From contig CAICTM010000268.1 of NCBI GenBank assembly GCA_903772945.1, positions 18,595-82,594 of the forward strand: a stretch of DNA of 64,000 bases, given 5' to 3'. This DNA comes from Seminavis robusta. Taxonomy: Eukaryota > Bacillariophyta > Bacillariophyceae > Naviculales > Naviculaceae. A program made the translations under genes and the position numbers. This document shows positions 1 to 9,324 of the stretch, piece by piece; positions within the stretch are counted from its first letter, which is position 1, and every line of letters starts with the position of its first letter. The notes under the pieces are model-generated. The model did not search any database and had not been told where the DNA came from. It saw nothing but the letters and a program-made list of their open reading frames with translations.

Positions 1-1183
1 CGACTCCAAAGGCACCCTTTCCCAATTCATCAATAACGTCAAAATCGGAGCGAAACCTGGATGTGGTAGTTGTAGTCGCAGTGGTGACTTGGGTATCGGG
101 AGTTCCTCCACCACAATCCTGATGATAGCGATTGGCGTGAAACGGTCGCTGGGGACGTCGAATGTTGGGAGTTCCGGGAGGAGTGGACAAGTGGGCATTC
201 TTCTTGTTGGGGGGTGACTTGGCGGGTGTGGGCGGGGGAAACGACAGTACATCCGTAGGACTCGTTTCATCAATCGGTGGTGATCCCGCCATGTAGTATC
301 GTCGTGGCTTTGTGTCGACAAACAAATCAGTGCGTTTATTGTTGTTGTTGCTTTGTTGCTTGGGGTAGTGGACATCACCATCCATTCCCAGACGTCGAAC
401 CTTGTGTGTGTCCACCATACCATTATCTGGAGAGTCCAACGATGTATCCATACTGGCCAAGGAAGATTGATGCGATACGTCTTGTGGTGGTAGTTGTGCT
501 TTTCCTACAGTGGGCGGGGAAGCGTAGCGTTTTTCGAGTCGATGACGAGTCGGTGGACCATCTTCGGGTGATTTGAGGTCAAAGGACATGGGAAAGGAGG
601 GCATGGCCAACATGGTCGGAGTCTTGGCGGCTACTCCGTCCGTGTTCATGGGCGAGAATGGGTTTTCACTAGTCACGCAGCGCCCGTCCATGGTCAAGTA
701 GGTCGATGGAGAGACATACGGGGATGTCAGCATGGAATCCGAATCATGGTGGTTGTCTTTCTTGTTGCGGGAGTAGCGTCCATAGTCGCCAATCTTTTGG
801 AGTCTCTTGTTCATCTTTTGTCGTGTGCCCGGAGCTCGGCCAGGTGCAAACGAAACCGTCATTGGATCATTCTCTTTGCCGCTGCCCGTGCTGGGAGATT
901 CCAATGTATCGTTATCGTCATGGTCATCTTCCTCCGAACTAGATAGGTACCCATCAAATGGATTCCGCATCTTCATCAACTTTGTAGGAGCGACTTTGCT
1001 GTTGTTGTTCATTGGAGTCTTTCCTCCTTCCGGCGCAAACATGGAGAAACTCAATCGCGTCCGGCTCACTTCCAACTTGACTTCTTCGGCGTCTTCCGCA
1101 CCACCAAACAAGCGGCTGCGGCTGCCTCCTTCTGCGGTCCGCCACGACGCGTAACCATACGACGTTGGGGATTCAGCCTCCAT
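1..1183 (-). CDS. Wee1-like protein kinase, N-terminal part (runs off the window)
   Basis: One open frame of 394 codons starts at the ATG at 1183 and is still open at base 1, so the gene is cut by the window edge. Most of the visible protein is low-complexity and probably disordered. It is rich in Ser/Thr-Pro sites, has an acidic Ser-rich patch (SSSEEDDHDDND) near residue 90 and an Asn run, and ends in TPPGTPNIRRPQRPF. The last residues, DFDVIDELGKGAFGV, are the first strand and glycine-rich loop of a protein kinase. A long disordered N-terminus followed by a 'xxFxxIxxLGxGxFG' entry is typical of Wee1/Myt1 kinases, which phosphorylate the CDK inhibitory tyrosine in the nucleus. The catalytic core is outside the window, so kinase is well supported but Wee1 is inferred from layout. 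No intron is needed. Confidence 0.72.
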   Translation of the reverse strand, partial: MEAESPTSYGYASWRTAEGGSRSRLFGGAEDAEEVKLEVSRTRLSFSMFAPEGGKTPMNNNSKVAPTKLMKMRNPFDGYLSSSEEDDHDDNDTLESPSTGSGKENDPMTVSFAPGRAPGTRQKMNKRLQKIGDYGRYSRNKKDNHHDSDSMLTSPYVSPSTYLTMDGRCVTSENPFSPMNTDGVAAKTPTMLAMPSFPMSFDLKSPEDGPPTRHRLEKRYASPPTVGKAQLPPQDVSHQSSLASMDTSLDSPDNGMVDTHKVRRLGMDGDVHYPKQQSNNNNKRTDLFVDTKPRRYYMAGSPPIDETSPTDVLSFPPPTPAKSPPNKKNAHLSTPPGTPNIRRPQRPFHANRYHQDCGGGTPDTQVTTATTTTTSRFRSDFDVIDELGKGAFGV

Positions 1184-1502
1184 GGTCAACTAACTTAAAC
1201 TAACGTAATCAACAACAACAGCAACAAGGGATGTGATGGATGAGGGTCCTCTTCGGGGTGATGTGGTTTCGCGGAGCGCGATCGGTCACAGTCTTAACTA
1301 AAATCCGTGACTTGGCAGCTTATTTAAGGCAAGTTGGGTTTGAATCGGTCACAAAGCCTGCCGCGCACCTTCGGCCTGGCGTTGAGGCATTTAACGCTAT
1401 CTCTAATGATGAATGGTCGTGCCTCCAGCGGCACCTGTTGCTTTCGATTTTTGCGCACCGTTGCAAGTTTCTCGTTGAACCGTGAGAAGGAAAAGTGTGT
1501 TG

Positions 1503-2054
1503 ATGTTCCATGGTCTCATCAGAATGGTCCTAATGATCGGTTCGACTTGCTTCATAAGAAAGGAACAGTTGGAGCCTTCCAGCCCGGTCGCCCCTATCGA
1601 TTCCAGAGGAGGACGCAAAGTCTACTCGAAAGAGTTTCTCCTCTCCAAGAAGGCAACCGGAACTCAAGGCGACCTGTTGTTGTGGCTACAACCCAAACAA
1701 CAATTGCCCAAAGAAGGAAAGAGAGCGAAAGCGAAAGGTTTGGAGGCCTTTCGAGATCCTGTAGCACAACACAACTTTGCTGCTTTCAAGCTTTGGTTGA
1801 AAGGACTACTGGAGGGAAATTCAGCCGTGGATAAACATACATTGTGTGGTCTTTATCACGCGCATTTTGCGCATGTGTTAGAGCCACGTAGGATGGGTCT
1901 GATTAACTTTTCCCTCTTGCAAATGTTGATGGTGGTGCTGCCTGGAATCAATGTCTGGTCAAGGGTGAAGGATTATCCATTTTGCTACTTTGTATGTTGG
2001 GATGATGGAGGGGGAGATATCGCACTGACGACTCAGCCATTGGATCCACGGTGA
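1503..2054 (+). CDS. Hypothetical small protein with a possible eIF4E-binding motif
   Basis: The frame opens with non-ATG codons. The first ATG is at 1503, giving about 183 residues. I do not recognise a family. The middle (about residues 35-100) is basic and Gln/Lys-rich and contains YSKEFLLS, which fits the eIF4E-binding consensus YxxxxL-hydrophobic and sits in a basic context (GGRKVYSKEFLLSKK), as in eIF4G and 4E-binding proteins. The C-terminal third is hydrophobic and less protein-like, so an unrecognised intron or a wrong 3' end is likely. It could be a chance ORF, because overlapping ORFs occur here on both strands. Function in translation control is speculative. Confidence 0.25.
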   Translation: MFHGLIRMVLMIGSTCFIRKEQLEPSSPVAPIDSRGGRKVYSKEFLLSKKATGTQGDLLLWLQPKQQLPKEGKRAKAKGLEAFRDPVAQHNFAAFKLWLKGLLEGNSAVDKHTLCGLYHAHFAHVLEPRRMGLINFSLLQMLMVVLPGINVWSRVKDYPFCYFVCWDDGGGDIALTTQPLDPR

Positions 2055-2405
2055 AGATGATAAGCAGGGAGTACATCCTTAATTTCTTCCCGCAACTGGC
2101 TACAAACCTCCGCTATGCAATATTCATGTGCGCTGGCAATGTCTACCAGGGCTGGAGCCCAGCCACTAAAGGCTACCTGGTACCAGTATTCATCATTGCT
2201 TTCATTGGTGAACAGCAGAAAGGTGACTTTGGATCAATGTGGAACCAGCCCAATCTCCACCCGTTTCCGTGATAAAAATAACTAGATTTCACCAACAAAG
2301 ACAACAGAAATGGAAACACCTTGACAATCATTTAACCACTCTAAACCCCATATATTCTAAAACCACTTCACGCTCCTTAACGTATCTATTTAGTATCTAT
2401 TTTCT
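2055..2405. other. Intergenic, 3' side of the FG-GAP gene
   Basis: I see no gene. Bases 2366-2405 lie just beyond the minus-strand stop of the FG-GAP gene. They contain a roughly 30-bp stretch that recurs in inverted orientation near 19780-19810 (see findings). Confidence 0.5.
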
Positions 2406-2883
2406 TCAATTACACAAAAAAACCTTCCAAATAGGAGACAGCACCCTGAATGCCCTACTAACAAAATTGGTCTGTGCGGGGCTTCCACCAGTGCCCAGGT
2501 TGCCAACTTGAAGCAAAGGATTCACAATAGGTGAAAATGTGGGAAAGTCAGTTTGTCCCCACATTTGGACAAGACCGTTATCTTCTAGACCTGAAGGAAT
2601 GTCATCATACAAGGGTGCTCCAACAAGGACTTTAGTCGCATCTCCAGAAATGGCAACACTCTCTCCTAAACGATCACCTCCACCAATTCCATCAATATCA
2701 AAACCTTGGGCCCTGCTGATCTCTTGAAGGACCCAATCAGTGCCATCAAACTTGTAGATGCGAGTGTAACCACGAGGAGGATTGAGGAAAATACCTGCAG
2801 ATCCAGCCACAAGGGTTTTTCCATCATCAGATAAATCAATGGAACCCCCAAATAGATCATCGTGTTCGTCCCCAATGAGGTCA

Positions 2884-2974
2884 CTATGTATGTATCACAA
2901 GCCACAGGGGGCAGAGTCAGAAGTAAAAAATATCAAGTGGCATGCATATTTAATTCACAGTCCTCAATGCTTAC
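2884..2974 (-). other. Intron in the FG-GAP gene
   Basis: On the minus strand the donor is GTAAGC after GGGAAG, and the acceptor is CATACATAG before TGACCTC. The length is 91 nt. Splicing creates an AGT (Ser) codon and keeps the propeller frame open. Confidence 0.8.
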
Positions 2975-3292
2975 CTTCCCAATTGGCCCCAAATTTCACC
3001 AGTTCTTTCAAAAACTTGCACCCTTCCTACATCTGTAGCCCCACCAAGCACGTCATACCCAGGAGAACCAACTGCAACAATGCTTCCATCATAGCTTAGA
3101 GCCACCGAATCGCCAAACCGGTCGTTGACGTTGGACCCAAACATTGCTCCACCGTCAACATCACTTTGTTGGATCATGCCAAACTCAGGGTTGTAAACAC
3201 GGCATTCACCAAACCTTGTGGCTAGATTGTCAGAGAATCCAGATCCAGGAATTCCAACAGCAAACCAGTTGCCATCACCAGAGAGTGACAAG

Positions 3293-4689
3293 GATTATGG
3301 CACAGACAGGTTCGCCCTGCTCAACTGCGACGAGTTGCTCGGTGGGACGAAAACCAATCTCTGGGTTTTGGTTTGTGTAACCAAAACCTTTTCAACCAAA
3401 CCAAAGGTTTTGGTTTGTGCAACCAATACCATACCTCATCCAGAGTTTTCGTTCATGAAACAAACGTACCACCATACCGGTACCTGGAAGGCGAGGTTAC
3501 CAGGCACAGATCCTAGAGCTCTGCATAGCTCTGCTATTGATCGAGAAGGTGTCTATCTAATGAAATGGGTATGGTCTATTTGGTTGGTAATCAATGTTCT
3601 ACATCTAACTAATTGAGTTACATCTATCTTATCCTCCACGACCAACTTGTGCATACAGAAAATGGGTACCGACACAGGAATCACCACCAAATCACTAGGA
3701 AATATCACTGGAGGGATGAATCCAATAGGAGGATCCATTCTTGTGTGTTGTCGTGTAGCCTCCTCTTGTTGCCTTTCAATGACTCGACGACGATCTGTTG
3801 AGACTATCGGTAGGGCTGGAGTTAACAGAGCCTCCGTAGCGGGATCCTCTCCTCTTGTTATCCGGAGCAGCAATGGATCGTTCGTTCAAAAAAGGACTCC
3901 TCGACAATGGTAATTCCACGGCCGTCAGCAGTAAGAGAACAGAAAGTAAGACATAGATATGGTTTTCTCTTCTATTCTGATACTGCAGACAACCAGAGAC
4001 TTACTCTTGCTTTTCAAATTGCACCAACTTGGCCGTCATGGGGCGAGAACTGACTGCCATCCCATGGTCCACAGGATTCAATGAGGGATGGCTTTCGCTT
4101 CTGTACCAGAGTCAACCAGCTTGAGTGAGGCTTGGATAACAGAGATAATAGAGATGCGATCGATCGATTCGAATAATTAAAACAACTCACCTGTTGACGG
4201 CCGAGCTTTGAATTCTCTCCTGATTACCATAGAAATTCAATGAGGGAGAGAAGTCAGCGCTGTACCTTCAATCAACACTCTTGATAATAGGCTTACCTCA
4301 TTGCGATCGCTTGATCGATCCGCCGCAACTCCAGTCATTGTTGTCGGCCAAGCTTGGACTTCTCTCCTGTTTACCATAGGAATTCAATGAGGGACAGAAG
4401 TCAGTGCTACACCTTCAATAATAACACACTTGATAATTACTTACCCGTAATAGTAGTAGTAGTAGCAGTACCGGTAGTGATCGGCCGCTCCTCCACCATT
4501 GTGTACAGCTCGTAGCTGTTGTTGTTGTGTTTTGGTGGATTTGTGTGGCACCAGATTTGATTCAAAAATGAGGTGCGAGCCAGGACAAGCAACGCACGAT
4601 TAGTCGAACCAAAAGTACATTAGAGTTAGGTGTTTCAGTTGAACGTTATCTGTCCGTTTGAGCAGGGCGAACCTGTCTGTGTTCTAATC
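3293..4689. mobile_element. 1.4 kb insertion with ~32-bp inverted ends
   Basis: Bases 3301-3324 are a perfect inverted copy of 4658-4681 (24 bp). Counting three mismatched bases, the match extends outward to GATTA at 3293-3297 and TAATC at 4685-4689. The element sits inside an FG-GAP coding block. No clear target-site duplication is visible. Inside, a unit of about 140-150 bp occurs twice well conserved (about 4155-4300 and 4301-4445) and a third time weakly (about 4060-4105). Each copy carries 'ATTCAATGAGGGA'. On the minus strand the units end in donor-like AG-GTGAG/GTAAGC/GTAAGT, so they may be repeated exons. A 106-codon minus ORF at 3553-3873 (contains MDPPIGFIPPVIFPSD) has no family I recognise. 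I see no transposase. It is probably a non-autonomous DNA transposon. Confidence 0.65.
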
Positions 4690-5411
4690 TGTACTGAGTG
4701 CCCCAACTCTGCATCAAAAATTTCTCCATACAGTCCAGAGAGAATCCCTATACCACTAAATCTATATTCCTCACGCTCCCAATCATTGCCGTTCCAGAAG
4801 TAGCTTGTTGCAAAGCCCACATGACGTAGAGTTGGGCTAGAATGAAACAGAGCCCCAATTGCAATTTTGTCTCCATCTGCTGACAGAGAAATGGCAGAAC
4901 CAAACAAAATAATTGGCGAGCCATTCAACTCAACACCTTGAATGGTACTGCCTCTTTGCAGCCATATCTCTGTGCTTGTGTCGTATTGGAACACTTTAAC
5001 AAGGCTAACAAAAGTAGAGCTGACAGCAACAATGCTGCCATCCCTTGATATTGCAACCGTACGACCAGGGCCATTTAGATCAAAACCTGTCAAGTCTTGT
5101 CCTTTCTGTGTCCATCCATTGGCAGCGTTCTCATAGACACGAGCAGTGTCAGTGAAATCTTCATGGACCACTATTGTTGTCCCTGTCTCGTCAATGGCCA
5201 CAGACCATCCAAATCGTCCATCAGTATCTCCCACAAGATTTCCTCCAAATTGGACATATCCGCTGATGGGAACCAACCGACGATGCTCCGCGTTGAAGTC
5301 AATCATGTGCAGTGCATACTTTTGGGGCTCACTGGTTGTACCAGTACCGTGCACTGACTTGAAGAGAATGGGTGCGATGACACGCAGCATGATATTGAAA
5401 GTCGACAACAT

Positions 5412-5632
5412 GGTTGATTCCACAAAAGATTCAATTCAACAGATGAGGAGACTCAATGGAGAGGAGGCAAAGCTTATTCCATAAGCTTTTCTGATCTGAG
5501 CCTTGTGGGGATCGAATGAAACTCGAGGGTTAGCGACGACAAGCATGCAGCCGTTCAACGTAACTCAAATAGAAAGGTGCTCCATGGCGACCGCAGATCG
5601 ATCCGAGTATCGAAAATAATGAACAAGCTAAA
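5412..5632. other. Short upstream region of the FG-GAP gene
   Basis: This is the presumed 5' region of the minus-strand FG-GAP gene. I see nothing specific in it. Confidence 0.4.
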
Positions 5633-5892
5633 TGAAAGGGCCCGAAATCAGGATTTTAAGAATCCAATTAAATTGATCAATTCCAAACCTAAATATAAAA
5701 CCGAAACCAAAATATAAAACCGAAACCAAAATATAAAACCGAAACCTAATTATTATGGAAAATAACTAGTGAAATCAACCCGAAACCTAAATATAAAATC
5801 GAAACCTAAATATAAAACCGAAACCAAAATATAAAATCGAAACACAAGTATAGATCGGAATTTCGTGTAAATCGCCATTTCGGGCCCTTTCA
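5633..5892. mobile_element. MITE-like element with 16-bp perfect terminal inverted repeats
   Basis: TGAAAGGGCCCGAAAT at 5633-5648 is matched exactly in inverted form at 5877-5892. The interior is AT-rich and carries degenerate tandem copies of an 18-19 bp unit (ATATAAAACCGAAACCAAA-like) from about 5685 to 5845. There is no coding capacity. The size (260 bp), inverted ends and AT-rich core fit a miniature inverted-repeat element. The family and target duplication are unclear. Confidence 0.6.
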
Positions 5893-7467
5893 ATAAATAA
5901 ATAACTATAAAGGGAATTACGTGAAAGGAACGTCACTATAGGTAACGTCCTCTTGTAGAAAGTGTGGAAAGGGACCCAAGGGTTCAGGGCGTGACGTAGG
6001 CATATGTACCAGCAAGTACTTAGGATGGGGATGAGCCGGAGGAATAGAGGGATCGAGCTTGGCGTGAAATGGCGCGTTGAAAGTGTTGTGCCAAGTGGGT
6101 AGATAGATTGAGGGCGAGAGATTGGTGTGCCCAGCGTGAAGGTGTGTAGGGTTGGGTGTCGATGGAGTAGTTGGTGGGTGTGACTAAGTGTGTATCGGTG
6201 GTGGGGAGGATGGCAGTTGGGGCCGAAAGGAGTTGGGTGTAGGAGCGTGGGGAGTGGGTTGGTAGTTTGTCAGACCATGGGGGCTTCTGGTAGCAGGGGT
6301 TTAGAGTAAGGAACTTATCTGCGGAAGCCTGCGAGGGGTGCTTTCCTCCCCAGTCCAAGGCCACCCTATTACCGGTATCCACCTTGAACCTGCTTCGTTT
6401 CGTTTGTAGTCCAAAAGTTTGGTTTGTTTCATTTGATTTTCCCTTCCGTAACGTTCACTAGTTCTGGCTCAGTGCTTCAATGCATACAGATAAGTCCGCT
6501 CTTAGCCTCGCTACGAATGATCAATCTAGCCAGCTGGTTGGCTGCAATAGCTGGTCACGGTGGCGGCTCTTGATGTAAGGTACCGATAGCTAGCTAGATA
6601 CATGTTCGTACCGCACCTTCCTCATACTCGTGGGCTTTAGGGCACCGCTCTCAAAGCAGTCAATCAGCTGAACTGGTTTACCTCGGCAGGTAAACTGCCT
6701 GAGTTCTCAACCCCTTTAATGCTATTTCCTATTTCCTATTTTCTATTTCCTATTTCCTATTCCGGTGAAGCCAAAGTATAAGGATAGAGATAGTCATAAG
6801 CCAACAAAACTGAACATTGATGGTTCAATACAAGTTAGGGGTAGGAATAAATCATTAATATTTAAGGTTAGTGCAATCAGCACAACAGCACAATAAGCCA
6901 GCAGGAGTTGTAAAGGTTAGAGTTACAATAAGGGAATGGCAGCTGGTAAATTATAGAGTAGCGGGCGGCAACACACGACGTAGTCGGGTGTTGTCGCCAG
7001 GGCTAGCTTAATAAAGAAGGTTGCAATGAGGGAATGAATGATACCGGGCGGCAACACACGACGTAGTCGGGTGTTGTCGCCAGGGCTGGCTTCAAAGATG
7101 GGTGCAATCTCGAACATGATCCTCCTTCTTCTATCTGTCTTTCTGCCGAGGTATCGCAGCTCCGGCTGACTTAAATCTTTTCATCCGTGCCTGAATTCTG
7201 AAGGAAAGAAACGGCAAAATTTTGGCATCTCACCCCAATAAGGTGCTCGGTGCTCGTTGATCTGCATGCTTGGTATGGGGTTTAGAGGAGGGAAGTTGTT
7301 CTATTGCACGCTTTGCTGAGCTTGGTAAGAAGAGAAGAAGAATCATGTTGGAGGCTCGGCTATGATGGCTGGCTCACTGTTCAGCAATTCTTTGGTACAT
7401 GTTGCTTTGCCTTTTGGAGGTTGATACCGTACGGTAGCATTGTTGGAAACAAGAACACCAGGAAACC
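5893..7467. other. Intergenic region upstream of the SLC4 gene
   Basis: I see no convincing gene. The stretch 6020-6382 is G-rich on the plus strand and gives a minus ORF of low-complexity Ser/Thr/Pro sequence that I do not accept. A TATTTCC short tandem repeat lies at 6723-6762. A pair of 43-bp repeats with hairpins is at 6962-7087, listed separately. The SLC4 promoter should lie near 7100-7467, but I can point to no motif. Confidence 0.45.
6962..7087. repeat. Two identical 43-bp direct repeats, each a hairpin
   Basis: Bases 6962-7004 and 7045-7087 are identical over 43 bp, and the similarity continues a little on both sides. Each copy contains a near-perfect hairpin (6969-6993 and 7052-7076). 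The arms are CAACAC/GTGTTG and CGAC/GTCG around a GTA loop, with a single A-G mismatch. Confidence 0.85.
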
Positions 7468-9324
7468 ATGGCGGATAGCAGCAACACTGATGATCAGCCG
7501 TATGCTCTGTTCCAGCAAGAGCATCAGGGTGTCATTCAACCCAAACGTCGCAATCCCAAGACATTGGAGTCTCAACGATCTTGGTTGGAAAAGAATTCTC
7601 CTGCCTTTGAGATTCCTCAGGCGCTCCAGAGCCATGACAGCGAAAACAAATGCATGGGGGGAGTCCTCAATGACTACAAGAAGCGTTGGCCGCACTGGTT
7701 GACATCGGACTGGATGGATGGGTTGACTTGGAAGACCAAATCGGCGTCGCTCTTCATGTTTTGTGCCACGGTCACATCGACCGTGGCCTTGGGCGATGTG
7801 GCGGCGCGAGAAACAAATGGCCGTGTCGGCATTACCGAGTACCTGATGCTCCAAGGTGTGGCGGGGGTTGGTCATTCCCTCTTTGCGGCTTGTCCTCTTG
7901 CCATTCTGCGACCTACTGGACCCATTACGGCTTTCATGACGGATCTCTACGCGTTGGCAGAGCGCATGGACTCGATCAACTATTATTCTCTCTTATCCTG
8001 GGTGGGATTCTTTGTCGGTTTTTATCTCATTCTCATTGCCGCTTTTGGATGGTCCAAGTACATTGTGCTTTGTACACGGTTTCTGCATGATATCTATGCC
8101 GTCTTTGTCTGTACCATTTACATTAGTGATGGAATCATTGGTGTTGTGGAACGCTTCGACAATGTAAGCAATGGGGGGGGGGGGGGGCGGAAGCTCCACA
8201 CAATTAGTTGGGTCCTCACTTACGCGTTGTTTCTCATTCAACCTGCTGCTGCGGTACCACAGGTTGAGTGGGCATCAGCCTTCTTTGCTTTTTATCTCGC
8301 ACTCTTCTGTATCATCTTTTCACTTGGTTTCTACTACGTGGATCGGTCCACCATTCTCAATCAAAGGTGGCGTCATACTATTGCAGATTATGCCGTCCCA
8401 TTGGCAGTGGTGCTTTGTGTTACCATTAGCTATTCTGTCAAGGACCATGTCGAAGTAGACCGCATCTCCATGCCACGAAACTTTGAACCAACCTATCAAG
8501 ATGAGTACACTGGCGAACGGCGGAGTTGGTATCAGGGACTGGCAGCCGACGATGGGTCGTCCCTGTGGGTGACAATGCTGGTATCCCTGATTGCAGCCAT
8601 CCCCATTGTCGCCCTCTTTTACATTGATCATCTCTTTTCCTGTATCTTGGGGCAAAAGCCCGAGCTGGGGTTGCAAAAGGGCGAATACTACCATTCCTCC
8701 ATGTTTATCACCGGAGTTTGCAACCTGATTCTACCCATGTTTGGATTGCCCTTTGTCACGGCGTCTCTCCCGCACTCGCCACAATTCACCAAAGCTCTCA
8801 CAGACTACGACAAGTCCGAAACACCGTGGAAAGTTATCAAAGTCCATGAATCACGTGTGGCGCCCATGGTGGTGTACATGCTGTGCTTTGGCGGCCTCCT
8901 GGTGCCTGCAGTCCTCGAAAAGTGCCCCTTGGGAGTAGTGAATGGCATTCTGACCTTTGTTGGTCTTCAGGGCATACTTCCCGGGACGGGAAACCAACTC
9001 ATTGATCGGTGCGTTCTGTTGCTGACTGCGCCGTCCGAGTTTGTAACACGGGACAAGAATCAAAATGGCTACATGGAGCTGCCATGGAAACGTATCCATC
9101 TCTACACCGCCGTGCAACTTGCATGCTTGGCGGCTTGTTGGGGTTGGCGTTTTACGGGTCCCCTGGCGATTGCCTTTCCGCTTGTGGTGGTGGCCTTTGT
9201 GCCTCTTCGGTTGGTGGTATTGCCCAAGATCTTTTCCGAGGAAGAGCTAAGGCTTCTGGACTCGGAAGGGGATCAATCCGCATCGGTTTTGCGGCCCGAA
9301 AGCAAGGAACAAGAATTGGTCTAG
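7468..9324 (+). CDS. SLC4-family bicarbonate (anion) transporter
   Basis: The start is the ATG at 7468 in a good context (ACCATGG). The frame is open for 618 residues to 9324. I prefer a spliced model, 7468-8163 joined to 8263-9324 (585 residues), because 8164-8262 begins GTAAGC, ends CCACAG, is 99 nt and holds a 15-G run. Removing it gives ERFDN-VEWASAFFAF, better for a membrane segment. The N-terminal 75 residues are hydrophilic. After that come about 10-12 hydrophobic segments with SLC4 signatures: GVGHSLFAACPLAILRPTGP (the anion-site helix region), the ADYAVPLAVV helix and the GNQLIDR loop. SLC4 proteins move bicarbonate, often with sodium or in exchange for chloride. In diatoms they serve carbon concentration at the plasma or plastid membrane, and borate transporters are related. 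Which membrane is used is not evident. Confidence 0.9.
   Translation: MADSSNTDDQPYALFQQEHQGVIQPKRRNPKTLESQRSWLEKNSPAFEIPQALQSHDSENKCMGGVLNDYKKRWPHWLTSDWMDGLTWKTKSASLFMFCATVTSTVALGDVAARETNGRVGITEYLMLQGVAGVGHSLFAACPLAILRPTGPITAFMTDLYALAERMDSINYYSLLSWVGFFVGFYLILIAAFGWSKYIVLCTRFLHDIYAVFVCTIYISDGIIGVVERFDNVSNGGGGGRKLHTISWVLTYALFLIQPAAAVPQVEWASAFFAFYLALFCIIFSLGFYYVDRSTILNQRWRHTIADYAVPLAVVLCVTISYSVKDHVEVDRISMPRNFEPTYQDEYTGERRSWYQGLAADDGSSLWVTMLVSLIAAIPIVALFYIDHLFSCILGQKPELGLQKGEYYHSSMFITGVCNLILPMFGLPFVTASLPHSPQFTKALTDYDKSETPWKVIKVHESRVAPMVVYMLCFGGLLVPAVLEKCPLGVVNGILTFVGLQGILPGTGNQLIDRCVLLLTAPSEFVTRDKNQNGYMELPWKRIHLYTAVQLACLAACWGWRFTGPLAIAFPLVVVAFVPLRLVVLPKIFSEEELRLLDSEGDQSASVLRPESKEQELV
8164..8262 (+). 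other. Probable in-frame intron of the SLC4 gene
   Basis: The segment has GTAAGC at its 5' end and CCACAG at its 3' end, and is 99 nt long with no stop, so an ORF search reads through it. If translated it would add NGGGGGR from a run of 15 G (8173-8187) and a hydrophobic stretch. Confidence 0.65.

Larger units (their letters stand above)
2406..5411 (-). pseudogene. FG-GAP/beta-propeller repeat protein, interrupted by an insertion
   Basis: Three minus-strand coding blocks belong to one gene: 5411-4690, 3291-2975 and 2883-2406. The ATG at 5411 starts MLSTFNIMLRVIAPILF, a plausible signal peptide. Blocks of about 60 residues then repeat the pattern FGWSVAIDETGTTIVV / LGESVAISGDATKVLVGAP / FGGSIDLSDDGKTLVAGSAG, which is the FG-GAP blade of integrin-alpha-like propellers, usually secreted or surface-bound. 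Blocks two and three join through a clean GT-AG intron (2884-2974) that restores GEIWGQLGSDLIGDEHDD. Between blocks one and two lies a 1.4 kb insertion (3293-4689). The upstream frame runs into it and stops at 4635. The downstream block begins right after a stop (TAA, 3295-3297) at the insertion edge, in the middle of an SV-LSGDGNWFAVG blade. As sequenced it cannot make the full protein. An uninterrupted allele may exist. Confidence 0.72.

Noticed and set aside
3293-4689. Treating the 1.4 kb FG-GAP interruption as a large intron
   Set aside because: The boundaries have no GT-AG and are marked by inverted repeats instead.
6020-6382. Minus ORF of 120 codons
   Set aside because: The sequence is low-complexity Ser/Thr/Pro arising from a G-rich plus strand, with no motif or gene context.
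6962-7087. CRISPR-like or phage-type repeat
   Set aside because: There are only two copies, in a eukaryotic setting, each a hairpin with no spacer series.
8164-8262. Poly-Gly and following segment as real SLC4 protein
   Set aside because: Good splice sites and a better membrane segment after removal make an intron more likely, though retention cannot be excluded.
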